From: JANNVK01 sp031430435
Lineage (GTDB): Bacteria; Acidobacteriota; Blastocatellia; Pyrinomonadales; Pyrinomonadaceae
Length of the DNA: 64,000 bases
Direction of reading: 5' to 3'
NCBI GenBank assembly: GCA_031430435.1
Contig: JANPBM010000121.1
Coordinates: 124,001 to 188,000, forward strand
The stretch's first letter is position 1, and each line of letters opens with the position of its first letter. Under the pieces are notes generated by a model. That model saw only the letters and a list, made by a program, of their open reading frames with translations. It made no database searches and had not been told where the DNA came from. This document shows, piece by piece, positions 27,606-35,624 of this stretch. The translations under genes were made by a program, and so were the position numbers.

Positions 27606-27642
27606 AAGTTTTTCCTTTCCATAAAATAATGGCGTTATAAAA

Positions 27643-28731
27643 TTATTGCGGTTTAACCTCAACGTTTTGATAGTCTTTACTGGCTTTAAAATACATCTGT
27701 ATCCAAAATGTAATCTGTTTGCAGATTTTCTTGATTGCCAACAATCCTGTAAGTGCCAGAACAATCCAAAAAATATATTTTTGATTGTCCTTAATTAAAT
27801 TCATTGCAAATGAGCCTATTTCAGCAGACGAAACGAATCCTTGTGAAATTAAATCGGTAACTGCTTTGAAGGCGACTCCGATGAAACCCGGAACTGCAAT
27901 TCCTAGAATTGTTGTGGTTACAACAGTTGAGGTTGAACCTTCTTTCGCAGGTGCGTTCATTTCAACAGATATTTGCGGATGATCAGGCTTTTTGCCTTCC
28001 GTGAAATCTTCAATCTGATTTAAGACGTGCGGTGTAAAATCTTCAGTTTGCAGAATTTCTAATACATCAGGTTCAATCGTCTCAACCATCACGGGAACTA
28101 AAGGCGTTCTCGGTGTGTCTGTATCAATCGGCGGCAGAGTGTCAGCTTGTTTAATGTCGGTATTTTCCAATCTGAAATTGTTCGGCAAAACAGCTAACGC
28201 AATTTCATAACATTTTTTTCGTTTATCCCAATGCAACGGCATTTTACCTGCCTGTCCGCGATTTACGATTCCTTGAATTGCAAAATATTTACCTCGACGA
28301 GCAAGTTCATTTAATTTGTGCGATTGCCAAAACAAACAATCTGAATGAACTGCGTGTTCCATTTCTGCCAATTTTTCAGGATTTTTAACAAAATCAATTC
28401 CGATTTTATTGCCGTAAAGTTTATTGAGTTCTGTATAATTTCCGCGTCCGGTTCTTTGGATTCCGCCCCGACCTTTAAAGCGTTTTCCGTCTCCGGTTTG
28501 GAAGTTTTTCAAATCACGCCGACCTTCGTAAGCCGAACCGCTTGCATATTCAATAGTTGTTCGTAAATAGTCGGACTCAACTCCAACCGTTCCGACAAAT
28601 GCGGCAACCTCTAATTCATCGTCAATGCCGTATTGAGGTAAAATCCTGTTCCAAAAAGGAATCCATCTGTCTCGCAAATGCTTATCGGTCCCGGGGAACA
28701 TTCGTTTTAATAAATCAGATGTAATTTGCAT
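27643..28731 (-). CDS. Endolysin, GH19 (chitinase/lysozyme-like) with C-terminal membrane segments, 362 aa
   Basis: Residues 1-190 form a glycoside hydrolase family 19 domain. The catalytic-region pattern is AAFVGTVGVESDYLRTTIEY (Glu in VGVESD) and AYEGRRDLKNF followed by GKRFKGRGGIQRTGRGNYTE. These phage enzymes cut peptidoglycan glycan chains. A Pro/Thr/Glu-rich linker follows. Two hydrophobic stretches (TTTILGIAVPGFIGVAFKAV near 275 and YIFWIVLALTGLLAIKKIC near 330) suggest a membrane-tethered C-terminus, unlike the common soluble GH19 endolysins. It is the first gene after the early-region terminator, so a late promoter should lie just upstream. Confidence 0.85.
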   Translation of the reverse strand: MQITSDLLKRMFPGTDKHLRDRWIPFWNRILPQYGIDDELEVAAFVGTVGVESDYLRTTIEYASGSAYEGRRDLKNFQTGDGKRFKGRGGIQRTGRGNYTELNKLYGNKIGIDFVKNPEKLAEMEHAVHSDCLFWQSHKLNELARRGKYFAIQGIVNRGQAGKMPLHWDKRKKCYEIALAVLPNNFRLENTDIKQADTLPPIDTDTPRTPLVPVMVETIEPDVLEILQTEDFTPHVLNQIEDFTEGKKPDHPQISVEMNAPAKEGSTSTVVTTTILGIAVPGFIGVAFKAVTDLISQGFVSSAEIGSFAMNLIKDNQKYIFWIVLALTGLLAIKKICKQITFWIQMYFKASKDYQNVEVKPQ

Positions 28732-28756
28732 AATTTGTGTATATTATTTGAAAAAT

Positions 28757-28797
28757 AAAAAAAGCCCTGAAACGATTCTTGCGAACCGAATCAGAGC
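28757..28797 (-). terminator. Rho-independent terminator ending the early operon
   Basis: On minus, a stem of about 15 bp with a GCAA loop (GCTCTGATTCGGTTC / GAATCGTTTCAGGGC, several mismatches) is followed by TTTTTTTATTTTT. It separates the early/replication genes from the endolysin. Confidence 0.75.
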
Positions 28798-28841
28798 GTC
28801 AATCTCTCTGTGAAGCAACATCAATGATGCTTCGACTAAAT

Positions 28842-29048
28842 TTAATTAAAAACTACCGCATTTTCTCTTTTTTTGCAAGAAATTTTGTATTTTTGCGAAA
28901 ACCACAATCTTTTTTGCTTGCAATTGTCGCAGATGAGTTCCAAGGCAATGGTCTGCAATGTCAAACAAATGCCGTTTTTATCAACAAACTTTATGCCGTC
29001 TGTTGATCCTAAAGTTGAATTGCATCGCAAACATTTGAAGTTTTTCAT
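28842..29048 (-). CDS. Small zinc-ribbon protein, 68 aa
   Basis: Two CxxC pairs (FKCLRCNS and LICDNCKQKR) with about 35 residues between form a zinc ribbon. The ATG overlaps the previous stop (ATGA). It is the last gene before the terminator. Such ribbons bind nucleic acid or proteins; no specific function can be given. Confidence 0.75.
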   Translation of the reverse strand: MKNFKCLRCNSTLGSTDGIKFVDKNGICLTLQTIALELICDNCKQKRLWFSQKYKISCKKRENAVVFN

Positions 29049-29218
29049 AATTCTATTTCAATCACTATTTCAGGCGGAAAACCTACCCTAAAACGCCACT
29101 CTTCGGTAAAATCAATATCAACAACTTTCACGTTATTTTCCATTTCAAACTTGCTGATTATGTTTTGAATTTCCAGTTCAAGTAATGTATTATTGCCGTA
29201 AATTTCTTGATTATCCAT
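29045..29218 (-). CDS. Small phage protein, 57 aa
   Basis: The frame MDNQEIYGNNTLLELEIQNI continues to VVDIDFTEEWRFRVGFPPEI and ends at a TGA that overlaps the next ATG. It starts at the base after the previous stop. It has no motif, but the packing and even amino-acid composition support a coding gene. Function unknown. Confidence 0.65.
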   Translation of the reverse strand: MDNQEIYGNNTLLELEIQNIISKFEMENNVKVVDIDFTEEWRFRVGFPPEIVIEIEL

Positions 29219-29422
29219 TTAAAATATACCTTCCTTTTCGCGGAAAATTGTCAGCTTTTCTGTTAATGCTTCGTTGATAATTTGTCGGTGATTTGGATTT
29301 TCAGCGACAAAATGACCTTTCCGAATCAACCTGAATCCTTTTTTGTAGCAAGATTCGCAAATATGAATATGAAAAGGTTGCAAAATTTCAATGCCGCATT
29401 CTTCGTTCATACATTTATTCAT
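29219..29422 (-). CDS. Small zinc-binding protein, 67 aa
   Basis: From the ATG at 29422 the protein begins MNKCMNEECGIEILQPFHIH and has a second pair CESCYKKGFR, so Cys and His residues could hold one zinc. A GGAG nine bases upstream (inside the end of the DUF5131 gene) decides this start over the ATG at 29437. Its stop adjoins the next ATG. Function unknown. Confidence 0.7.
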   Translation of the reverse strand: MNKCMNEECGIEILQPFHIHICESCYKKGFRLIRKGHFVAENPNHRQIINEALTEKLTIFREKEGIF

Positions 29423-30566
29423 TTTCGTTATCTCCATTTTTCGGGAATTGTCTTTTTTGTAAATCTTCGGGGAAAAAGTCAATGTTCCCGCCTTTGCGGT
29501 CGGACATTAAAAGCGGCACGAAGTGCTGAGGAACTTTTCCCGCATTCTGATATTTGAGCAACCGAATCGGATTTATTTCCCGCCATTCTTTTTCGCTCAT
29601 CATCGGAACGCTGCCGAGTTGCTTAACGAACACAGGAACTTTTGCAGTTTTGCATTGATTGACGATTGAGCGAATCCAGTTAAGGTTGCACGGTCGGGCG
29701 TTTGTGCCGCTTTCACCGCCAACGATTACCCAGTTCAAATAATTATTTACAACATGCGGTAAGTAGTTATTGTGCATTGGGTTCGCACCTTTATTGCCAC
29801 ATTTTTTACAAAAACGCATTTGTAATTCTTCATCAGTATATGGATCGAAAGCGTGTCCCAAATAATCCCAATCGGCAGATTCCATTAACTCGTGGTATGA
29901 AACGCCTGAGTCGATGTTTTCGTCAGTTTCATCTATTGAATCAATCGCACCTTCAGTAATTGGGTCAACCAAATGAATTTCCGATAGCAAAGGTTCAAAA
30001 ATTACATATCGAACGGTTGAGTTAATTGAAAGAAGATATTCAACGTTTTTTTCAAACCAATCTTGATTACCCGCCGACATTCCGAACCAATAATGACACG
30101 GCACATCTCTACCGTAACGAGCGTTGATAAAATTTGCCATTTTCGGCGTATAAGTGGTTTGAATCTGCAAAGTCAGATTTGTGAATTGGTCATACTCATC
30201 AAAAATCCGATGGCGTAATTCGTCTGAAATCGAAGGTTGGAAAAGGTCAAAAGTATCACAGCAAAAAACCATTAACGGATTGCCCGAATTTCTTGCCGAT
30301 TGACGCTTGTTCGCATTCAAACTGCGAAGCCGCAACATTGGTTTATCTTTGTAAATCCATTCGATTTTGTCTCGGTTGGATTTATCGAATTTCAATTTAT
30401 TGTTTTTGAAACGTCCGTTCAGCTCTTCTGCCCAGCAATTTTTGCAAGTGCCTTCAGCATCCGGTTTATCGCAAAAAGTTCCGGCTTTTGAATTATCATC
30501 ATTTTTTAGTTTTGCAAACAGCGGATTTGAAACTTCATCCGTGTATTCAATTTTTGTCAGTCCCAT
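29415..30566 (-). CDS. DUF5131 (Gp37/Gp68) family protein, 383 aa
   Basis: The N-terminal cysteine cluster TFCDKPDAEGTCKNCWAEEL is the family's CxxCxxC-type signature, followed by MVFCCDTFDLFQP and the C-terminal hallmark WVIVGGESGTNARPCNLNWI with VPVFVKQLGSVPM. This family is widespread in phages and mobile elements; its Cys cluster suggests an iron-sulfur or zinc site, but its reaction is not known to me. The central acidic insert (IDSIDETDENIDSGVSYHEL) with CKKCGNKG adds a second zinc-like motif. The ATG overlaps the upstream stop, and an ASCH-domain gene is two genes upstream. Confidence 0.85.
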   Translation of the reverse strand: MGLTKIEYTDEVSNPLFAKLKNDDNSKAGTFCDKPDAEGTCKNCWAEELNGRFKNNKLKFDKSNRDKIEWIYKDKPMLRLRSLNANKRQSARNSGNPLMVFCCDTFDLFQPSISDELRHRIFDEYDQFTNLTLQIQTTYTPKMANFINARYGRDVPCHYWFGMSAGNQDWFEKNVEYLLSINSTVRYVIFEPLLSEIHLVDPITEGAIDSIDETDENIDSGVSYHELMESADWDYLGHAFDPYTDEELQMRFCKKCGNKGANPMHNNYLPHVVNNYLNWVIVGGESGTNARPCNLNWIRSIVNQCKTAKVPVFVKQLGSVPMMSEKEWREINPIRLLKYQNAGKVPQHFVPLLMSDRKGGNIDFFPEDLQKRQFPKNGDNENE

Positions 30567-30775
30567 TAGTCTATCTCCTTAACTGCCTGTGTAAATAAAA
30601 TCGTCAAATTTCCGTTACAGGCAACAGGCTTTGCTTGGTTGTGTAAATCTTGAACAGCTTCGATAAGTTTGTCTTTTAATTTGAAAAAAGAACGGTTTTT
30701 GTCTGCCTTGAAAACGCATTCAGTACATTTTGCTTCGGTTAAAACGAAGCCTGTTTGGTATTTTTTTCTTTTCAT
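30566..30775 (-). CDS. Small basic phage protein, 69 aa
   Basis: The protein is basic with a CTEC pair (LTEAKCTECVFKADKNRSFF) and one later Cys (KPVACNGNLTILFT). It lies between the ASCH and DUF5131 genes and ends in a TAATG overlap with the latter. No family recognised; possibly a partner of one of these neighbours. Confidence 0.7.
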   Translation of the reverse strand: MKRKKYQTGFVLTEAKCTECVFKADKNRSFFKLKDKLIEAVQDLHNQAKPVACNGNLTILFTQAVKEID

Positions 30776-30780
30776 AGTTT

Positions 30781-31200
30781 TTAGATAAATATAAATTGCT
30801 TTTCAATCTCTGCGGGAACTTCCCAAAATCCCAACGCACCTTTGCACGGAATTGGAGTAATCAAAGGCTTTGGGTTGTGCAAAAGAAATCCGTAATCGCC
30901 CACAAACCAATCTGATGGGCAAGATTGAACGCATCCAAGTATTTCAACCGTTCCGAGAATCGCACCAAACGGCAACAAGTTTAAATCTAACAAGTGAATC
31001 ATCGGCTTAACATCAATCAGCCTGTCGCTGAAATCTATAAATGAACAGATTTCATTTTTCGTTGTTGTTTTACTTGCGTGAACGGCGATTGTTTGCGGCA
31101 AAGCAAAGTTTTTCGGCAGTTGCCAATCTCTGTTTTCGATGTCTTTTCCGGCGAAAAGAATTGCCCACGTCCACGGCTGTTTAATTGATAGTGCTTTCAT
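30781..31200 (-). CDS. ASCH-domain protein, 139 aa
   Basis: From MKALSIKQPWTWAILFAGKD the sequence matches the ASCH/PUA-like fold: KDIENRDWQLP, then TIAVHASKT, a central GAILGTVEILGCVQ strand, and the ending CKGALGFWEVP. ASCH domains bind RNA or modified nucleosides; some hydrolyse N4-acetylcytidine. The ATG at 31200 is fixed by GAGGAAA directly upstream and overlaps the previous stop (ATGA). In phages such genes may act in transcript control or nucleotide modification; which applies here is unknown. Confidence 0.85.
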   Translation of the reverse strand: MKALSIKQPWTWAILFAGKDIENRDWQLPKNFALPQTIAVHASKTTTKNEICSFIDFSDRLIDVKPMIHLLDLNLLPFGAILGTVEILGCVQSCPSDWFVGDYGFLLHNPKPLITPIPCKGALGFWEVPAEIEKQFIFI

Positions 31201-31670
31201 TTTTCCTCTTTTTTTTGATGTTTGCATTTTTTACTTCTTGCAACGCCGTCAACGATGATTCCAACCATTCCGCGTGAATCGCAAAGGTTGCAAAGTGTAA
31301 TCGCCGACAACGGTAAAGGCTCTTCGTTTTTAATCGCTTCGTATGCCAATTTTACTTCCAACGCAGTTACCGGGTAACCGTCTGTCTTGTCGGCAAATGC
31401 TCGGTTGTAGCTTTCCGACAGATAACTTTCGGGAACGATTTCTTGCAAAACTTCCATCCAAGAAGTTGTGATTGCCGCTTTCTCGGCGGTTGTAATGTGT
31501 AAACTCAAATTTGCGTTCAAATTACGGATAACCACTACCGCGACTTGCATCGCGTAGAAATCTGTTTCGTTCTTTAACTTCGAGATTGAGCTTGTTTGTG
31601 AACTCAAGTTCGGCAAGTTTTGCTTGCTCACGTCGTTCGTGTGCTGATTGATAACTTGGTTTGTTTCCAT
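31197..31670 (-). CDS. Unknown phage protein overlapping the initiator gene, 157 aa
   Basis: The protein has a Gln/Asn/Ser-rich start, a helical middle (KAAITTSWMEVLQEIVPESY; DGYPVTALEVKLAYEAIKNE), and a C-terminal CNLCDSRG...CKHQKKEEK that could bind zinc. The first 149 bases lie inside the initiator gene in another frame. An AGGA upstream of the ATG supports the long version, but a start at an internal ATG (31550) is possible. It could be a helicase-loader-like partner given its place next to the initiator; that is a guess. Confidence 0.6.
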   Translation of the reverse strand: METNQVINQHTNDVSKQNLPNLSSQTSSISKLKNETDFYAMQVAVVVIRNLNANLSLHITTAEKAAITTSWMEVLQEIVPESYLSESYNRAFADKTDGYPVTALEVKLAYEAIKNEEPLPLSAITLCNLCDSRGMVGIIVDGVARSKKCKHQKKEEK

Positions 31671-32430
31671 TTTTTTCTATTCCTGTTTGGCTTAAAGCCG
31701 TGATTTCATTCTGCAAATTCTGCAAATTAAGTAAATTATCCGACATCATTTGCGGTGTAATTTTCCACCGTCCATTTTTCAAAATCTTCTCTTTTTCGAG
31801 CAGTAAATAGCAGGTTTCAAAATCTTCGGCGGAGATTTGGGCATCAAACGCAGAGTTGCAAACAAATTGCCATTCGTGGATTTTTGCTAAACCCGTGAGC
31901 GTGTTTTTTTGAGTTTGGACAAATTGCAAACAACGACTTGAAAATTCATCTAACGCGGATTCGTCTCGCGTGTGCGTGTGTGAATTTACACACTCTTGGT
32001 TCTCTTCTTTAGGTTCATCCTTAGATGCTTTAGGTTTGGGTAACAAATTGTTACCCTGTGAAACGTCCAATTTGTTACTCTGAACTTCGCAAATTGTTAC
32101 TCTGTAATCTTCGTTTGTGTCCAATTTGTTACCCTGTGAAACGTCCAATTTGTTACTCTGAACTTCAAATTGAATTTGATATAAATTGCTTGATTGTTTA
32201 CCTTTATGTCGCCTCGTTAGAGGCTTTATATATCCGTTGCTTTCAAGCCATTCAAGATGACGATAGACAGATTGCCTTGATGTTGATGTTTTGTTTGCAA
32301 TAGTTTCCCACGATGGGTAGCACTCACCTTTTTCATTCGCGTAATTACACAAAATCATCAACACGAATTTTGCTCCCGAATTCGTGATTTCATCCCGCTC
32401 TAATACCCAATTTAATGCTTGAATCGACAT
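31522..32430 (-). CDS. Replication initiator-like HTH protein with internal iterons, 302 aa
   Basis: Residues 1-80 form a winged-helix domain of the HTH_36 / lambda-O kind (SGAKFVLMILCNYANEKGEC, SRQSVYRHLEWLESNGYIKP). Residues 90-130 contain a duplicated peptide (EVQSNKLDVSQGN) that reflects a DNA repeat array. The C-terminal half is helical and probably binds the helicase. The gene follows dnaB, and its middle holds five iterons at 32044-32160, as the lambda O gene holds the phage origin. It should bind those iterons and recruit the helicase. Confidence 0.75.
   Translation of the reverse strand: MSIQALNWVLERDEITNSGAKFVLMILCNYANEKGECYPSWETIANKTSTSRQSVYRHLEWLESNGYIKPLTRRHKGKQSSNLYQIQFEVQSNKLDVSQGNKLDTNEDYRVTICEVQSNKLDVSQGNNLLPKPKASKDEPKEENQECVNSHTHTRDESALDEFSSRCLQFVQTQKNTLTGLAKIHEWQFVCNSAFDAQISAEDFETCYLLLEKEKILKNGRWKITPQMMSDNLLNLQNLQNEITALSQTGIEKNGNKPSYQSAHERREQAKLAELEFTNKLNLEVKERNRFLRDASRGSGYP
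32044..32160 (-). repeat. Five 15-bp iterons inside the initiator gene; candidate replication origin
   Basis: Five copies of CAAWTTGTTACYCTG (plus-strand reading) start at 32044, 32068, 32090, 32122 and 32146, so the spacings are 24, 22, 32 and 24 bp. Only positions 4 and 12 vary. Two longer blocks that include GTGAAACGTC or GAACTTC also repeat. Positions in the initiator gene match the lambda ori layout. The flank at 32161-32205 is AT-rich. Confidence 0.8.
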
Positions 32431-32435
32431 AATCT

Positions 32436-33809
32436 TTAATCTTTCTCGTAATAATTCGCAAACCTGCTTTCGTCTTGATAAAAGTTCTCAAATCTCGTGT
32501 ATTCCGCCATAAATGCCAGTTTAACATCACCTGTTGGACCGTTCCGTTGTTTGGCAATTTTGAACTCTGCAATACCCGCATTTTCATCATTTGGGCGATG
32601 ATATTCTTCGCGGTAAAGAAAAGAAATCACATCCGCATCGTAGCCGATTTGCCCTGACTGTCTAAGGTCTGAAATAAGCGGTTTTTTATCCGTTCTGTCT
32701 TCACTTTTTTTAGATAAACTCGATATTGCAATAATCGGAACTTTCAAGAGCTTTGCAATCGCTTTCAAGTCTTTTGAAATTTGTGTAGTTTCAGCCGTTT
32801 CACTTTCGGTCTTTCGGCTGGCTTTCATTAGCTGTAAATAATCGACAACTACCAAATCGAGTTTTTTATTGATTGCGTAAAAACGTCTGGCTTTTGCCAA
32901 TAATTCCATCGTTGTAAGACTCGGCGTGTCGTCAATATGCAGTTTATAATTTGAAATTTTATCGGCACTCATTGCCAATCTTGCCCATTCTTCTTTTGTT
33001 AAAAAACCTTTATCAAGCCTTTTGCCGTCTGTTTTGCTCTCCGTGCAAGCCAGCCGTTTTATCAACTGTTCTTTCGTCATTTCAAGGGAGAAAAAAGCAA
33101 CGGATAAACCGTTTGCAACGGCATTTAAGACGAACTGCGAAACTAACGATGTTTTGCCCATCCCGGGAAGTGCGGCAATAACTATCAAATCGGCAGGCTT
33201 CCAACCGCCTACAAGGTTGTCAATATCCGTGAAGCCGGATGAAACGCCAACCGTTTTAATTTCGCCTCGTGCAATCTTTTGAGCAGTTTCGAGCATTTCA
33301 AAAGCAAGCTCTCCTGCTGTTTTATACTCTGATTGAATGCCGGCATTACAGGCATCAAAGATTTTCTGCTCGGCGATATTGGTTAAATCTTCAACCGACT
33401 GTTCTTCACCAAAAGCCATTGTCGTGATGTCGTTACACGTTCTGATTAAATTCCGAGAGGTCGCTTTATCCTTAACAACTTTTGTATAAGTTTCAATGTC
33501 CGAAAAATGCGGCAAACCGTAAGTAAGATTTGTGATTGTCGAAATTCCGCCGAGATTTTCAAGTTGTCCTTCTTTTTTCAATTCTTCGCCGATTAAAATA
33601 GGATCAATTTTGTTTCCGCTTTCAAACAACTCGCACATCGCTCTGTAAACCTTTTTATGCAATGGCGAATAGAAATCATCGGGCTGTAATTCCTCGACCG
33701 CGTGTGAAATCAATTCGTTATCAAGCAGAATTGCACCTAAAATCACACGCTCGGATTCAGGCGATGACGGCAATGGTTTTTCTAAATATTGTTCTCTGGT
33801 TTGACTCAT
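32436..33809 (-). CDS. dnaB: Replicative DNA helicase DnaB, 457 aa
   Basis: The N-terminal domain (PSSPESERVILGAILLDNEL, DDFYSPLHKKVYRAM) and the RecA-fold C-terminal domain are both present. Walker A is AALPGMGKTSL near residue 213-222 and Walker B LDLVVVDYLQLM near 298, followed by the conserved KDLKAIAKLLKVPIIAISSL and LRQSGQIGYDADVI. The length matches bacterial DnaB. It unwinds DNA at the phage replication fork. It lies directly upstream of the initiator gene (6 bp gap). Confidence 0.95.
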   Translation of the reverse strand: MSQTREQYLEKPLPSSPESERVILGAILLDNELISHAVEELQPDDFYSPLHKKVYRAMCELFESGNKIDPILIGEELKKEGQLENLGGISTITNLTYGLPHFSDIETYTKVVKDKATSRNLIRTCNDITTMAFGEEQSVEDLTNIAEQKIFDACNAGIQSEYKTAGELAFEMLETAQKIARGEIKTVGVSSGFTDIDNLVGGWKPADLIVIAALPGMGKTSLVSQFVLNAVANGLSVAFFSLEMTKEQLIKRLACTESKTDGKRLDKGFLTKEEWARLAMSADKISNYKLHIDDTPSLTTMELLAKARRFYAINKKLDLVVVDYLQLMKASRKTESETAETTQISKDLKAIAKLLKVPIIAISSLSKKSEDRTDKKPLISDLRQSGQIGYDADVISFLYREEYHRPNDENAGIAEFKIAKQRNGPTGDVKLAFMAEYTRFENFYQDESRFANYYEKD

Positions 33810-33813
33810 AATT

Positions 33814-34047
33814 TTAATTAAACAAACTTGGTGCGTAACTTGTGTCTATAAATTCTTCAATGTTGTTTTGCTCGATTAACCAACCATCAATCCAAAAATC
33901 ATAATAATCATTGATTTGTTGAAAATCACGAATCTTTGACTTTGGCAACGGAATAAATCGTCCGTCATCTAATTTGAAACAATAGGCTTTATCGGTTTCT
34001 TTGACGAAAAAATTACTTGGAATCGCTAAATGTGTTGGATTATTCAT
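33814..34047 (-). CDS. Unknown small phage protein, 77 aa
   Basis: The protein begins MNNPTHLAIPSNFFVKETDK, has LDDGRFIPLPKSKI, a pattern often seen in small phage proteins, and ends in an acidic tail. The ATG overlaps the nuclease stop (ATGA), and dnaB begins a few bases after its end. No function can be assigned. Confidence 0.7.
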   Translation of the reverse strand: MNNPTHLAIPSNFFVKETDKAYCFKLDDGRFIPLPKSKIRDFQQINDYYDFWIDGWLIEQNNIEEFIDTSYAPSLFN

Positions 34048-34418
34048 AACAAAACCTCTTTCTTAAATGTTGAAAATCTCATTTCTTTCCCTTTGAACGT
34101 GCGTAAAAATACGGCGATTTTATCTTTCTGTTTTTGACCTAAAGCAAAAACAACCGGGTCTTTTGCCAACCTTTCGGCTTCTTCAAATGATTCGGCAAAA
34201 CCGATGAAGCCTTTCCAATTCGAGATAAATTCCATCTGACTGCGTTTGATGTGCGAATCTTTCCCGAACTTAATTTCAATCAAGCAAACAATTCGATTCC
34301 AACAGGTCAAAATATCGGGAAAGCCGCCGCCGACTTTTGCCATATCTTTTACCTGAACGCCGACCTTTTCGAGTCCGCGAACAATTTCAATATGATTTTG
34401 GTCTATGCTGAGTTTCAT
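34044..34418 (-). CDS. PD-(D/E)XK nuclease (VRR-NUC-like), 124 aa
   Basis: The motif VGGGFPDILTCWNRIVCLIE then IKFGKDSHIK provides the Asp (FPD) and the E-x-K pair (EIK) of the PD-(D/E)XK fold near residues 35-55. The family includes VRR-NUC and Holliday-junction-type nucleases of phages. I start at the ATG at 34418, five bases after the upstream stop; a longer version from 34490 would overlap the previous gene. It is likely to process recombination or replication intermediates. Confidence 0.75.
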   Translation of the reverse strand: MKLSIDQNHIEIVRGLEKVGVQVKDMAKVGGGFPDILTCWNRIVCLIEIKFGKDSHIKRSQMEFISNWKGFIGFAESFEEAERLAKDPVVFALGQKQKDKIAVFLRTFKGKEMRFSTFKKEVLL

Positions 34419-34422
34419 AATT

Positions 34423-34809
34423 TCAGACAACAAATGATCTTTCTTTGATAACAAACATTCCGTCTTTAATTTCAGCCAAGTTTTCATCAATCAATCTGTG
34501 CATACAGAAACCTGACGACATTCCGCTTTCAATCATCAAAGGTGCAAGTCGGATAAATAAATACGGCAAAGCAACCGCACCATACTTCTCTGCCCACTCT
34601 TCATCAACTTCTACGTCTTTGAAACAATTCGGAAACCAAGATATAAATTCGGGAAAATTTTCCTCAGTCATATTGTCAAAAACAGGTTTTGCATCCGACA
34701 AAATCATTGAATATTTTTCGCCGACTTTTTGGAAATCTTCAAAAGTTTTTATTTGTTGAATATCTTTGCCGTAATCTTCTAACGGCGTATCAAATCTGCC
34801 TATTTTCAT
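34423..34809 (-). CDS. Unknown phage protein, 128 aa
   Basis: The protein is acidic, with the segments IQQIKTFEDFQKVGEKYSMI and FPEFISWFPNCFKDVEVDEE, and ends with a hydrophobic helix (YLFIRLAPLMIESGMSSGFC). It lies between a zinc protein and the nuclease gene in the replication block. No recognisable motif. Confidence 0.7.
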   Translation of the reverse strand: MKIGRFDTPLEDYGKDIQQIKTFEDFQKVGEKYSMILSDAKPVFDNMTEENFPEFISWFPNCFKDVEVDEEWAEKYGAVALPYLFIRLAPLMIESGMSSGFCMHRLIDENLAEIKDGMFVIKERSFVV

Positions 34810-34817
34810 ATTTTCCT

Positions 34818-35162
34818 TTAAGAATTTGATTTAAAATGAATTCCGTCTTTCACTTGAACCGTGTGCCAATTGCCGTTTAATGTTTCCAAAAGCGACGATT
34901 CAAGCGGCGAAACGTCATTCAGTTTCTGCATATCTTCCTCAGATAATTTATTAACAAAACCAATAGAATTGAGAAGACATTGAGAAGTGATAAAATCAGT
35001 TTCGGTAAAAACGATATTTCCGCATTTCGGGCAAGGATAATTCACCCAAGACGACAGTTTCGACAAATTAGCTTCAACGCTCCAATCGCAGTTTGGCGTA
35101 TCGCATTTAAGCGTTGAGTTTTCTATTTTTATATTGTTTTGGTTATCCATATTATTTTCCAT
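34818..35162 (-). CDS. Small zinc-finger phage protein, 114 aa
   Basis: Two pairs, CDTPNCDW and PCPKCGNIV, form a zinc-binding domain in the first half; the C-terminal half is acidic and helical. The ATG at 35162 overlaps the upstream stop by 11 bases; an ATG at 35150 is also possible, since GGAAA lies before it. Function unknown; one of many small zinc proteins in this operon. Confidence 0.7.
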   Translation of the reverse strand: MENNMDNQNNIKIENSTLKCDTPNCDWSVEANLSKLSSWVNYPCPKCGNIVFTETDFITSQCLLNSIGFVNKLSEEDMQKLNDVSPLESSLLETLNGNWHTVQVKDGIHFKSNS

Positions 35163-35373
35163 AATTCACAAACTGCGGCTCAATTGAAACCATTCCTCTT
35201 TCAAGCAGCCACGCAACCGCCTGACCGTAGTTGTTTACGGCAATATGCGAAACAACGTACGTTTTGAACGGAACACCTTCACGTCCGATGCTTCGCCATT
35301 CGACTGCCGAACCGAGCGGAAACCGTTTGTTAAATTTGTCGACTAATTCATTTACTTGATTTTCTTCAATCAT
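35152..35373 (-). CDS. Unknown phage protein, 73 aa
   Basis: The protein has a helical start (VNELVDKFNKRFPLGSAVEW) and a beta-like end (TYVVSHIAVNNYGQAVAWLL), and overlaps both neighbours by a few bases. The WRSIGREGVPFKTYVVS part looks like small phage proteins that bind nucleic acid, but no family is recognised. Confidence 0.7.
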   Translation of the reverse strand: MIEENQVNELVDKFNKRFPLGSAVEWRSIGREGVPFKTYVVSHIAVNNYGQAVAWLLERGMVSIEPQFVNYGK

Positions 35374-35620
35374 TTTCTACCACTCCTTCTTTTCGATTGA
35401 TATGTTGCGAATCAATAACAGAAATCCATTTATCATCTAAATGCGAACCTTTCCAGATCGTGAATTTATTCGGATTGCTTTTGCAGATTGATTGAGCTTC
35501 TCCCAAAGAAAATTCTTCAGCTTTGCCGAAGTTGCTTGTGTAACCACCGCCGCCTTTTGCCCAAAATGTAATAAAGTTCCCGTTATATTTTCCTTCTAAT
35601 ACCAAATAAAACTTTTCCAT
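35366..35620 (-). CDS. Unknown phage protein, 84 aa
   Basis: The protein starts MEKFYLVLEGKYNGNFITFW, contains GGGGYTSNFGKAEEFSLGEA and has aromatic residues at regular spacing. It is likely a small beta-sheet protein. No catalytic motif; coupled to the next gene by an 8-base overlap. Confidence 0.7.
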   Translation of the reverse strand: MEKFYLVLEGKYNGNFITFWAKGGGGYTSNFGKAEEFSLGEAQSICKSNPNKFTIWKGSHLDDKWISVIDSQHINRKEGVVEND

Positions 35621-35624
35621 AAAA

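Noticed and set aside
32044..32160. CRISPR-like repeat array
   Set aside because: Repeats are only 15 bp with 7-17 bp between, lie inside a coding gene and no cas genes are near; iterons explain them better.
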